A stretch of DNA of 64,000 nt from JAWLAT01 sp041395325 (GTDB lineage Bacteria > Pseudomonadota > Gammaproteobacteria > Xanthomonadales > SZUA-5): the NCBI GenBank assembly GCA_041395325.1, contig JAWLAT010000011.1:71779-135778 (forward strand). The letters run 5' to 3'. Position 1 is the first letter of the stretch. Every line of letters begins with the position of its first letter. The translations under genes and the position numbers were made by a program. The notes beneath the pieces are model-generated. The model did not search any database and had not been told where the DNA came from. It saw nothing but the letters and a program-made list of their open reading frames with translations. This document shows, piece after piece, positions 18,475-26,740 of this stretch.

Positions 18475-18725
18475 GGTCTTCCCGACGTTGATTGAAGGCG
18501 GCAAGGAGGCGATGCGGCGGTGATCTGCCGATGGCATCGGACATCCATTGCGGACTTGGACGTGTAGCCGGGAGGGCGGGTTAGCTTGAATTGATGGCCA
18601 ACGCCGCACGCGCGTTGCCGAGGCATGGCCGCGAGTATCAGCGGCCGTCGAAAGCCCTGGATCAGCGACCGCTGAAACCGATCCCGGCGTCTGCCTGGCC
18701 AGCGGCCGTGACCATTCCGAGTGGC

Positions 18726-19805
18726 TCAGAGCCACCCGGCGCGCTTGAGCTTCCAGTACAGCAGTCCGCAGGCCGTCACCGTCACGGCGATGGCCGCGGC
18801 GTAGCCGTAGCGCCAGCTCAATTCGGGCATGTGCGCGAAGTTCATGCCATAGATCGCCCCGGTGGTGGTCGGGATGGCGAGGATGGCGGCCCAGCCGGCC
18901 AGGCGCTTGGTGACTTCGTTCTGGCCGACCGAGACCATCGACAGGTTCACCTGCAGCGCCGCCAGGATCATCTCGCCGAGCGTGCTGATCGCCTCACTCA
19001 TGCGCACGGCATGGTCAAAGATGTCGCGGAAATAGATCCGGATGTCGTCGGAGATCAGGCCTGGGTAGAAGCGCTGCAACTGATTGAGAATGTCGTGCAT
19101 CGGTGCCACCGCCAGTCGCAAGGTCAGCAACTGACGCTTGAGCGTGTACAGCCGCTCGATCGTGCGGCGGTCGAACTTCTGATCGAAGATCTTCTTTTCC
19201 AGTTCCAGCAGTTCGGCTTCAAAGCTGCGAACGATGGGAAAGTAGTTGTCGACGATGAAATCCAGGACTGCATACAGCCCGAAGCTCGGTCCCAGGGCGA
19301 GCAATTCCGGTGATTGCTCGCAGCGCAAGCGGGTCGGGGCGTAGCTGAGCGAGGCGCCATGGCGAACCGTGGCGATGAAATTACGGCCGAGGAAGATGTG
19401 CGTCTCGCCGAAGCGGATCTCTCCCTCAACGAACTGCGCGGTGTGCACGACGAGGAACAGGACATCGTCGTAGACCTCGATTTTCGGTCGTTGATGCGCG
19501 TGCAGCGCGTCTTCGATGGCCAGTTCATGCAGGCCGAACTCTTCCTGCATCTTCAGCAGCAGCGCTTCGTCCGGTTCACACACCCCCATCCAGACGAACT
19601 GGTCGGAAGTCTGCAACACATCGCTGATCGCCTCCACGCTGATCTCGCCGACGCGACGGCCGTTGACCGAATAGGCAAAGGTGTTGACCACCGCCGCCCT
19701 GCCGATGGCCGTTCGGCCAACCTGTTGAACCAGCCGCTCGGCGTCGTGTTCGCATTTGTGCGTGTTGATGGCGAGACTCCGTGACCGGTACTCGCGCCCG
19801 ATCAT
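18726..19805 (-). CDS. corA: CorA-type magnesium/cobalt channel
   Basis: 359 residues from ATG 19805. A cytoplasmic alpha/beta domain (about 40-250) precedes two C-terminal transmembrane helices separated by the signature G320-M-N322 (IYGMNFAHMPEL), which forms the selectivity filter of CorA channels. The protein ends in a basic tail (YWKLKRAGWL). CorA forms pentamers in the inner membrane for Mg2+ (also Co2+, Ni2+) uptake. The first ~38 residues are not family-like, and a GTG at 19691 (VVNTFAYSVNG) may be the true start. It stands alone on the minus strand, 251 bp downstream of the hydrolase start. Confidence 0.92.
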   Translation of the reverse strand: MIGREYRSRSLAINTHKCEHDAERLVQQVGRTAIGRAAVVNTFAYSVNGRRVGEISVEAISDVLQTSDQFVWMGVCEPDEALLLKMQEEFGLHELAIEDALHAHQRPKIEVYDDVLFLVVHTAQFVEGEIRFGETHIFLGRNFIATVRHGASLSYAPTRLRCEQSPELLALGPSFGLYAVLDFIVDNYFPIVRSFEAELLELEKKIFDQKFDRRTIERLYTLKRQLLTLRLAVAPMHDILNQLQRFYPGLISDDIRIYFRDIFDHAVRMSEAISTLGEMILAALQVNLSMVSVGQNEVTKRLAGWAAILAIPTTTGAIYGMNFAHMPELSWRYGYAAAIAVTVTACGLLYWKLKRAGWL

Positions 19806-19854
19806 GCAGCGCCTCGCACCCTTTTGGCCAGCGGTGCTCTAGCTGGCCTCCCGC

Positions 19855-20538
19855 TCAGTCCGATGGCAGATCCAGCGCCGCGCATTGATAGTCGAGCAGC
19901 GGCTGGGCCTGGACGGCGCAGTCCACCAGCCAGGGCAGCAGGCGATCGCTGCAAACCAGCGTGTCGTCGACCGGTCGGCTGACAATGAAATCCTTGCGCT
20001 TGAGGTCCTCGATCAACGGGTGATCGGGCGGAAAGCCGCGCGGTGGGCGAGTCAGGCTGTCGCCGCCGAAACTCAAGCCAGCCTGCAGAACTGCATCACG
20101 GGCCTGCGCCCAGGCGCGCGGGTTGTCGACAATGAAGTCGCGTAACTGCCGCAGCACCGGGGCCGGTGGGTGGTAGATCCCGGCGCCGAAAAAGCAGCCA
20201 TCGGCCGCCAGATGGAAATACAGCAAGGGACTGCCGTCGGCGGCCTCGCGGTGCTTGATGGCGGCGCCCGCGTGGGTCTTGTACGGGCGCTTGTCGTTGG
20301 AGAAACGGGTGTCGCGATGGATTCGGAACAATGACCCGCCCACGGGTCTGGGGTCGGGTACGAAGGGCGGCAGCTGCGCGCTCAGCGGCCCTTGCAGGTC
20401 GGTCAGCAGGCGCAGGAACGGCTGCCGCACGCTGGCTTCATAACGGGCCTTGTTGGCCTTGAACCAGTCGCGGTCATTGTTGGCACTCAGGTCCTCCAGG
20501 AAGCGGAGGCTGTCGGCACTGAAGTAGGCGGTGGACAT
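19855..20538 (-). CDS. DUF2461 (TIGR02453) family protein
   Basis: 227 residues from ATG 20538. This start matches family N-termini, with YFSADSLRFLEDLSANNDRDWFK following at once. Conserved stretches include RIHRDTRFSNDKRPYKTH and FHLAADGCFFGAGIYHP. The family is widespread and uncharacterised; no catalytic residues are established. The gene lies between the SRAP-GNAT gene (26 bp upstream on the same strand) and corA, and may share a transcript with the former. Confidence 0.9.
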   Translation of the reverse strand: MSTAYFSADSLRFLEDLSANNDRDWFKANKARYEASVRQPFLRLLTDLQGPLSAQLPPFVPDPRPVGGSLFRIHRDTRFSNDKRPYKTHAGAAIKHREAADGSPLLYFHLAADGCFFGAGIYHPPAPVLRQLRDFIVDNPRAWAQARDAVLQAGLSFGGDSLTRPPRGFPPDHPLIEDLKRKDFIVSRPVDDTLVCSDRLLPWLVDCAVQAQPLLDYQCAALDLPSD

Positions 20539-20564
20539 GCGAATTCCCAGTCTGATCAAGCGTG

Positions 20565-21638
20565 TCAGAGTGCGCGGGCATAGTAGCGATTGCAGCCGAA
20601 ATGGCCGGTCTCGCCCATGGGTGCATCGAGCGGCTTGAAGCCGGCCTTGAGGTACAGCTTCTGCGCCTGATCCATGCCCGTGAGGGTTTCCAGATACATG
20701 CGCCGGAAGCCCAGTTCGCGGGCCTTGCTCAGGCACAGCTCGATCAGCTTGCGACCGACGCCAAAACCGCGAACACGCGGCATGATGTACATCTTGCGCA
20801 GCTCACAGGTTTGCGCATCGGCACCGGCCAGCGGCGCCACACCGCCGCCACCGACCACGTCGCCGCGATGGATCACGACGAAGTACTCGGCGCGTGCATC
20901 GGCATAAGCCGCGCTCATGGCCGACACCTCGGGGTCATGGATCGCGAAGCCCGGCCCGTCGGCGCCAAACTCGGGCATCACCGAGCGAATCACGGCCGCC
21001 ATGCCGGGGTCATCGGAAGACTGGATCGCGCGTATGTCGAACAGCGGCGCTGGATCGAGTACGGCCTCGTTGGCCGGTTGCAGCAACTCGGCGGCGGCCA
21101 GGCTGTCGCCAGACAGCCATTGCGCATAGTGCGCCGGGTCGATGATCACCGGCATGCGGTCGTGAATCGGTGCCACCGTGGCGTTGGCGGTCGTGGTCAG
21201 GATGGTGACACTGAGCAGACTTTCGCCATCCGGGCGACGCCAGCGCTCCCACAGGCCGGCCAGGCCCAGTGGACCGGCACTGCCGCGGAATTCGATCGGT
21301 CGCTTGCCCTGCTCGTCGGTGCGCCATTCGTAGAAGCCGGTCGCTGGCAGCAGGCAACGGCGCTGCTTGAAGGCGGCCCGAAAGGCAGGCTTCTCGGCCG
21401 CCGTTTCGGCGCGAGCATTGATCATCCTGTAGCCGACCTTCTCGTGCTTGGCCCACGCCGGAATCAAGCCCCAGCGGGCCTCGAAGAGGTGGTTCCTACC
21501 CGCATCGTCCAGCCCCACGACGGGCACCTCGGTGCCCGGGCGGATGTTGTAGCGGGCCGGGTAGACCGGGTACTTGTGTACCCGGAACTGCTGCTGCAGC
21601 AGTTCGGGAAGGGTGTCGAGAAAATAACGACCGCACAT
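20565..21638 (-). CDS. SRAP (YedK/HMCES) abasic-site shield protein fused to a GNAT acetyltransferase
   Basis: 357 residues from ATG 21638. That start places the catalytic Cys at position 2 (MCGRYFLD), as SRAP enzymes require. Residues 1-197 are SRAP: Asn74 (MINARAE), Glu104 (ATGFYEW) and His159 (PIHDRMPVII) match the catalytic set of E. coli YedK (C2, N75, E105, H160), which forms a thiazolidine crosslink with abasic sites in single-stranded DNA. The usual SRAP C-terminus is missing. From about residue 200 (FDIRAIQSSDD) the protein continues in frame as a GNAT N-acetyltransferase with CoA-loop motif RVRGFGVGRKL (288-298). Neither half shows a lost key residue. The acetyl acceptor is unknown. 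Confidence 0.85.
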   Translation of the reverse strand: MCGRYFLDTLPELLQQQFRVHKYPVYPARYNIRPGTEVPVVGLDDAGRNHLFEARWGLIPAWAKHEKVGYRMINARAETAAEKPAFRAAFKQRRCLLPATGFYEWRTDEQGKRPIEFRGSAGPLGLAGLWERWRRPDGESLLSVTILTTTANATVAPIHDRMPVIIDPAHYAQWLSGDSLAAAELLQPANEAVLDPAPLFDIRAIQSSDDPGMAAVIRSVMPEFGADGPGFAIHDPEVSAMSAAYADARAEYFVVIHRGDVVGGGGVAPLAGADAQTCELRKMYIMPRVRGFGVGRKLIELCLSKARELGFRRMYLETLTGMDQAQKLYLKAGFKPLDAPMGETGHFGCNRYYARAL

Positions 21639-21847
21639 GCTGGTCAGCCCGCAGGGCAGTGGCAACCAGCACAGCGTGCCAATTTCCAGTGGGACTGACC
21701 AGCACCCGACCAAAGACCCGCGTGGCAGTTCCATACGGCCAGGTATCGGTCCGGCCGCCGTGACATAATCGACCGATCCGGTCTTGCTTCGATGGGGCAT
21801 TGGATGCCCGCACGACCGGCCGACTGACTAGGGGAGGCTAAGAGACC

Positions 21848-24706
21848 ATGCGCACATCGTTGTTCCGTCGTTCCTTGCTCACACTGGGACTGGCGACCGC
21901 ACTGGCGTTGCCGGTGCAGGCCCAGACCATTCAACTGGACGGCCCAGGCCTGAAGGCGCCCGGCAGCATCAGCGTCGATCCGGAGGGCGTACCGACCATT
22001 CTGGCCAGCAATGACTTCGACGCGGCCTGGCTGCTGGGTTATGCCCACGCGCAGGCACGCTTTTTCCAGATGGACTTTTCCCGGCGTGGTTCCAGCGGCA
22101 CGCTGGCCGAACTGGTGGGTCCGGCAGCGCTGAGCAACGACGTGCAGATCCGCACGCTGGGCCTGCGTCGCGCAGCCTGGGCGACCTATGTCGCGCTCAA
22201 TGACGAGTTGCGTGGCGTGCTCAAGGCCTACGCCGACGGCGTCAACGCCTGGCTGGCGGCCAATCCCCTGCCGCCGGAATACGCCGGGCTGGAGATCAGC
22301 CGTGCGCAGCCCTGGACGCCGGTGGATTCGCTGGTGATCGGCAAGATCCTGGCTTTCAACCTGTCCTTCGATCTGGACATCGATCCGACCCTGCGGCTGG
22401 CGGCCTATCAGGCGGCCGGGCAGGCGGCCGGCTTCAATGGCACTGCGTTGTTCTTTGAGGACACCCATCGCACCGCACCCGGCGACGACCGCATCTCCAT
22501 TCCCGGCTTCCTGACCAAGGCCGGCGTCAACCGCGATGCGTCCAAGTCGGTGGTGGATCAGGCGCCGGTGATCGATCCCAGCCTGGTTCGTCTGGCCAGC
22601 AACTACCGGGCGGCCATTGAGAACCATCCGCTGATCGCACCCACGCTGCAGTTCCGCGAAGGCCGTGGCGCCAGCAACTGGTGGATCATCGGCGGCCAGC
22701 ACACACAGAGCGGCAGCCCGATCCTGGCCAATGACCCGCATCTGTCGCTGAACACGCCGGCGACCTTCATGGAAACGCACATCACCAGCACCGATGCGCG
22801 CTATCCCAATCCGATGAACGTCGTCGGCACCTCGGCGCCCGGTACGCCGGTCAACCTGATGGGCTGCACCGATTTTCACTGCTGGGGTCTGACCACCAAC
22901 CCGCTGGACGTGACGGACGCCTACCAGGAGCAACTGCGGCTCAATACCTACGGCTTGCCCAGTCACACCATCTATCAGGGGCAGTTGGAGCCGGTCGTCA
23001 TCGTCTTCCAGAGCTACTACGCCAACAGCATTGGCGATGGAGTGGCCGACACCGTTGGCCGCGTCAACGACATCGGCTATCTCAACGGCGCCGCCACCGT
23101 GCTGGTGCCGCGCCGCAATTTCGGGCCGATCGTCAGTATCGACACGGCCAGCAGCACCGGTCTGTCGGTGCAGTACACCGGCTGGGGCGCAACCTTTGAG
23201 CTGGAGGCCTTCCGCCGCGTGTCACGCGCCGAGAACCTGAGCGAGTTCCGCGAAGCGCTGACCTATTTCGACGTCGGCTCGCAGAACTTCGCCTACGCCG
23301 ACAAGGAAGGCAACATCGCCTACTACACCACCGCCGAAGCCCCGATCCGCGACGATCTGCAGAATCTGCTGACCGCTGACGGTGGCCGGCCGCCGTTCCT
23401 GATTCGCGATGGCTCCGGCACCTTCCGGCACGAGTGGCTGCCGGTGAGCAACCCGCAGCAGAATCAGGCCGTGCCTTTCGAGGTGCTGTCGTTGGCCGAG
23501 ATGCCGCAGTCGGTCAATCCGGCCAGTGGCTACATCGCCAACGCCAACAACGATCCGGTCGGCGTGACCCTGGATAACAATCCGCTCAACCAGCTTCGTC
23601 CGGGCGGTGGTCTGTACTATCTGGAGAAGGGCTATTCGGCCTATCGGATGGGTCGCATCGATCGCATGATCCAGAGTGCCATCGCCTCCGGTCAGCCCAT
23701 CAGCGTCAATCAGGTCAAGCAGATGCAGGCCAACAATCAGCCGCTCGATGCCGAGTTGCTGACGCCCTATCTGCTGACAGCCGGCAGCAATGCGCTGGGT
23801 GATGGGGCCTGGGCACCGCTGGCCGCGCTGGGTGCCGACGCCGGTGTACAGGCCGCGCTGGTGCGACTGGCACAGTGGGATTTCTCAACGCCCACCGGTA
23901 TTCAGCAGGGTTTTGATCCCTTCGACAATCCAACGGCGTTGCCGGCCCCGAGCGACGCCGAGATCCTGAACTCCACGGCAGCGACGGTATTTGTCGGCTG
24001 GCGCAGCAAGGCCATCCGCAACATCGTCGACGCGACCTTGAGTCAGGTCGGTCTGGGCAGCGCGCTGCCCGGCAACGAGGAATCGGCGCGGACCCTGAAG
24101 AATCTGCTCGACAACTTTGGCGCCGCCGGTGGCGTGGGTGCGTCAGGGCTGAACTTCTTCAATGTGGCCGATGCCCCGGACGCCGCCTCAGCCCGCGATT
24201 TCCTGTTGTTGAAGAGTCTGCGCGATGCGCTGGACATGTATGCGTCGGATGACTTCACCGCCGCCTTCGCCAATTCCACCAACATCGACGACTATCGCTG
24301 GGGCCTGCTGCACCGCATCGTCTTCGATCACCCGTTGGGTGGTGCGCTGAACATCCCGGGTCCGAACCCGTTCCCGTTCACCGATGTGGGCCCGGGTCTG
24401 CCGGGTCTGGCGCGGCCAGGTGGCTATGAAGTCGTCGATGCCTCCAGTCACAGCCTGCGTGCCGATGGGGTCAACGAGTTCATGTTCGGCAGCGGTCCGA
24501 ATCGGCGTTTCGTCGGTCACATGACGCCGACCGGCGCCACTTATGAGCAGATTCTCCCTGGTGGGCAGAGTGGCGTGATCACCGATGGTGCCGCGTACAT
24601 CAGTCAGTTGCCGCGCTGGCTGACCAACCTGTACAAGCCTCTGGTTATCGATGTGGATACCGTTCAGGCGATCGAGATCCAGCGCGTCGATTTCCAGCCG
24701 CGCTGA
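21848..24706 (+). CDS. Penicillin acylase family (Ntn-hydrolase, S45) exported enzyme
   Basis: 952 residues with a Sec signal peptide ending ALALPVQAQ. It is of the penicillin amidase/S45 type, made as a precursor that self-cleaves to free an N-terminal nucleophile. The predicted nucleophile is Ser276 in GRGASNWWIIGG, followed by the characteristic SGSPILANDPHLSL. Other landmarks are WLLGYAHAQARFFQMD in the alpha subunit and IANANNDPVGVTLDNNP in the beta subunit. Relatives cleave beta-lactam side chains, acyl-homoserine lactones or other N-acyl amides; sequence does not decide between them. The AHL-acylase option would mean quorum quenching. A symmetric terminator follows the gene. Confidence 0.9.
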   Translation: MRTSLFRRSLLTLGLATALALPVQAQTIQLDGPGLKAPGSISVDPEGVPTILASNDFDAAWLLGYAHAQARFFQMDFSRRGSSGTLAELVGPAALSNDVQIRTLGLRRAAWATYVALNDELRGVLKAYADGVNAWLAANPLPPEYAGLEISRAQPWTPVDSLVIGKILAFNLSFDLDIDPTLRLAAYQAAGQAAGFNGTALFFEDTHRTAPGDDRISIPGFLTKAGVNRDASKSVVDQAPVIDPSLVRLASNYRAAIENHPLIAPTLQFREGRGASNWWIIGGQHTQSGSPILANDPHLSLNTPATFMETHITSTDARYPNPMNVVGTSAPGTPVNLMGCTDFHCWGLTTNPLDVTDAYQEQLRLNTYGLPSHTIYQGQLEPVVIVFQSYYANSIGDGVADTVGRVNDIGYLNGAATVLVPRRNFGPIVSIDTASSTGLSVQYTGWGATFELEAFRRVSRAENLSEFREALTYFDVGSQNFAYADKEGNIAYYTTAEAPIRDDLQNLLTADGGRPPFLIRDGSGTFRHEWLPVSNPQQNQAVPFEVLSLAEMPQSVNPASGYIANANNDPVGVTLDNNPLNQLRPGGGLYYLEKGYSAYRMGRIDRMIQSAIASGQPISVNQVKQMQANNQPLDAELLTPYLLTAGSNALGDGAWAPLAALGADAGVQAALVRLAQWDFSTPTGIQQGFDPFDNPTALPAPSDAEILNSTAATVFVGWRSKAIRNIVDATLSQVGLGSALPGNEESARTLKNLLDNFGAAGGVGASGLNFFNVADAPDAASARDFLLLKSLRDALDMYASDDFTAAFANSTNIDDYRWGLLHRIVFDHPLGGALNIPGPNPFPFTDVGPGLPGLARPGGYEVVDASSHSLRADGVNEFMFGSGPNRRFVGHMTPTGATYEQILPGGQSGVITDGAAYISQLPRWLTNLYKPLVIDVDTVQAIEIQRVDFQPR

Positions 24707-24718
24707 TACGCTCCATCT

Positions 24719-24751
24719 GGCCCGGCGTGGCATGCCACGCCGGGCCTTTTT
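24719..24751 (+). terminator. Rho-independent terminator after the acylase gene
   Basis: A perfectly symmetric 28-base palindrome (each half GGCCCGGCGTGGCA or its complement) followed directly by five T residues begins 13 bp after the acylase stop codon. This is one of the clearest intrinsic terminators in the window. Confidence 0.9.
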
Positions 24752-24773
24752 GCGATTGGGAATGCATCATTCG

Positions 24774-25229
24774 ATGAGCGACAACCTGCTGCAGTATTTC
24801 CTTCTCAGTGCCGCGCAGACGATCAAGCTGCACGCCGAGATCCTCAAGCCTGTGCCTCAGAACGCACCCTGTCAGGCGCGTGTCGAGCTGAAACTGATGC
24901 CCGCACGGCACGAGGCTGACGCCTCGGGCAGCCCGAGTTTCGTGCTCGGCATTCGTCTGGCCTGCGATGGATTCCCACCCGGCAGCCAGGACCAGGAACG
25001 GCTGTTTGCGTTGGAATTGGTGGTCAACCTGATCTACACCCAGTCCGCTGGTGAACCGATCAGTTTCGAGCATTTTGTGCAGCATCACGGAACGCTGGCC
25101 CGGCAGGCCTATCCGTTGCTGCAGACACAGGCCAATGGTCTGTTGCAGCAGCTTGGACTGGGGATGGTCCGTCTGCCATTGGACATCATGGGTTCGCCGC
25201 CACAGGACAGTACGGTGCGCCTGCACTGA
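24774..25229 (+). CDS. SecB-like domain protein
   Basis: 151 residues from ATG 24774 (an in-frame ATG at 24762 would add four residues). I read the pattern as a SecB-type fold. A first beta-strand (AAQTIKLHAEIL) leads into VELKLMP, FVLGIRLACDG and LFALELVVNLIYTQS. Two helices then carry a segment like the SecB LGAYCPNILFPYARE region (HHGTLARQAYPLLQTQANGLL), and the C-terminal LGMVRLPLDIM resembles SecB's LAPVNFDAL. The assignment is by pattern, not alignment. SecB relatives act as export or toxin-antitoxin chaperones. The gene is 23 bp after the terminator and has no obvious toxin partner. Confidence 0.55.
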   Translation: MSDNLLQYFLLSAAQTIKLHAEILKPVPQNAPCQARVELKLMPARHEADASGSPSFVLGIRLACDGFPPGSQDQERLFALELVVNLIYTQSAGEPISFEHFVQHHGTLARQAYPLLQTQANGLLQQLGLGMVRLPLDIMGSPPQDSTVRLH

Positions 25230-25309
25230 TGAGACGGGAACATTGCGTGACCGGGCCAATGCACGCTGTTATGCTGCCCGGCTGAGTCTCGATCAACCAA
25301 GGAAATGTG

Positions 25310-25429
25310 ATGGGCAAGGGTGACAAGCGTTCCCGCAAGGGCAAGATCTATCGTGGCAGCTACGGCAATTCGCGTTCGCACAGCGAACCCAAGCCGACCG
25401 TCAAGGACGCCGGCAAGGGCAAGAAGTAA
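25310..25429 (+). CDS. thx: 30S ribosomal protein bTHX
   Basis: 39 residues, too short for most ORF callers, starting MGKGDKRSRKGKI and ending KDAGKGKK. AAGGAA stands just before ATG 25310. The Lys/Arg/Gly-rich sequence, including YRGSYGNSR, matches the bTHX family, a small peptide bound near the head of the 30S subunit and first seen in Thermus. In Lysobacterales and some other proteobacteria it is a free-standing gene, as here. It is single and converges with hutI, 66 bp away. Confidence 0.85.
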   Translation: MGKGDKRSRKGKIYRGSYGNSRSHSEPKPTVKDAGKGKK

Positions 25430-25495
25430 GCGCAGACTGCCGGGCTCGGTGCCTTCGGCCCGAGCCCCATGCCGCGGATCAGCAAGCGGTCCGCG

Positions 25496-26740
25496 TCAAA
25501 CCGGCCAATGCATCTGGCCGTTGATCCATATTCTTCGTGCTGGCGTTCCGCCCAGCCAATAGGCCAATTCCACAGGCGATTCCAGCGGCCACCAAACCAG
25601 GTCGGCTGCCTGCCCGACGGCGATCTGCCCGCATTGTCCGTGCAAACCCAAGGCGCGTGCGGCATGCACGGTGACGCCGAGGAAAGCTTCGGTGGGTGTC
25701 AGGCCGAACAGAGCGCAGGCCAGGTGCATGGCCGCCCGTAGCGACAGCAGCGGTGAACTGCCCGGATTGAGGTCCGTGGCCACGGCCATCGGCACATTGG
25801 CCTGACGCAACGCGGCAATCGGTGGCTTCTGCGTCTCTCCCAGCACCACGAAGGCCCCTGGCAGGATCATGGCCACAGTGCCGGCCGCCGCCAATGCGGC
25901 GATGCCACTCGCGGAGGTGTACTCGAGGTGGTCGGCAGACAAGGCCGAATACTCGGCGGCCAGCGCCGCGCCACCGGCATCGCTGAGCTGATCGGCGTGC
26001 AGTTTGACCGGTAGCCCCAGCTGGCGAGCACGTTCAAACAGCGGCCGTAGTTCCTCGGCACTGAAGGCGATGCCTTCGCAATAGGCATCGACCGCATCGA
26101 TCAGACCGCGCTGGTGCAATGTGGGCAGGTACTGGTCGATGATCTGACGCAAATAGTCTGCGCGTACACCGCTGTATCCCGGTGGCAACGCATGCGCGCC
26201 CAGATAGCTGGTGCGAATCCGCTGCCCGGTGTGCTGCCCCACGGCACGGGCGGTGCGCAATTGGCGCGCTTCGGTCTCCAGGTCCAGCCCGTAGCCACTC
26301 TTGATCTCCAGCGTCGTCACGCCATCGGCCAGCAAGGCCTGGGCGCGGGGCAGGGCGCTGCGCAGCAGTTCGGTCTCATCGGCCAATCGGGTCTGGCTGA
26401 CGGTGGAGCGAATGCCGCCACCACTTTCGGCGATCTGCGCATAGCTTTCGCCGGCCAGTCGGCGCTCGAACTCATCGGCCCGGCGGCCGGCGAACACCAG
26501 ATGGGTGTGTGCATCGATCAGACCGGGTGTAAGCAAACCGTCCGGCAAGGTCTCCACCCGATCGGCCAGTTGGTCGGGCGCTGCCGGCAGTCGATCGCGT
26601 GCGCCGACAAAGCAGAAGCGACCCTGTTGAATCCCAATGGCGGCATCGTCGATGAGCCCATAGCCACCGCCGTCGGCTGTGGCGACACGAGATGCCAGGA
26701 TCAGTCGGTCCCAGCGCTGATCAGCAGCAGATGAAGGCAT
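25496..26740 (-). CDS. hutI: Imidazolonepropionase
   Basis: 414 residues. It is an amidohydrolase of histidine breakdown that opens 4-imidazolone-5-propionate to N-formimidoyl-L-glutamate. Visible features: metal-binding H78-T-H80 in DAHTHLVFAGRR, LEIKSGYGLDLETE, VKLHADQLSD and ATDLNPGSSP, all standard for HutI. Length is normal. ATG 26740 follows the TGA of the symporter gene with no gap (TGAATG), so expression is coupled. The other hut genes (hutH, hutU, hutG/hutF, hutC) are not in this window. Confidence 0.95.
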   Translation of the reverse strand: MPSSAADQRWDRLILASRVATADGGGYGLIDDAAIGIQQGRFCFVGARDRLPAAPDQLADRVETLPDGLLTPGLIDAHTHLVFAGRRADEFERRLAGESYAQIAESGGGIRSTVSQTRLADETELLRSALPRAQALLADGVTTLEIKSGYGLDLETEARQLRTARAVGQHTGQRIRTSYLGAHALPPGYSGVRADYLRQIIDQYLPTLHQRGLIDAVDAYCEGIAFSAEELRPLFERARQLGLPVKLHADQLSDAGGAALAAEYSALSADHLEYTSASGIAALAAAGTVAMILPGAFVVLGETQKPPIAALRQANVPMAVATDLNPGSSPLLSLRAAMHLACALFGLTPTEAFLGVTVHAARALGLHGQCGQIAVGQAADLVWWPLESPVELAYWLGGTPARRIWINGQMHWPV

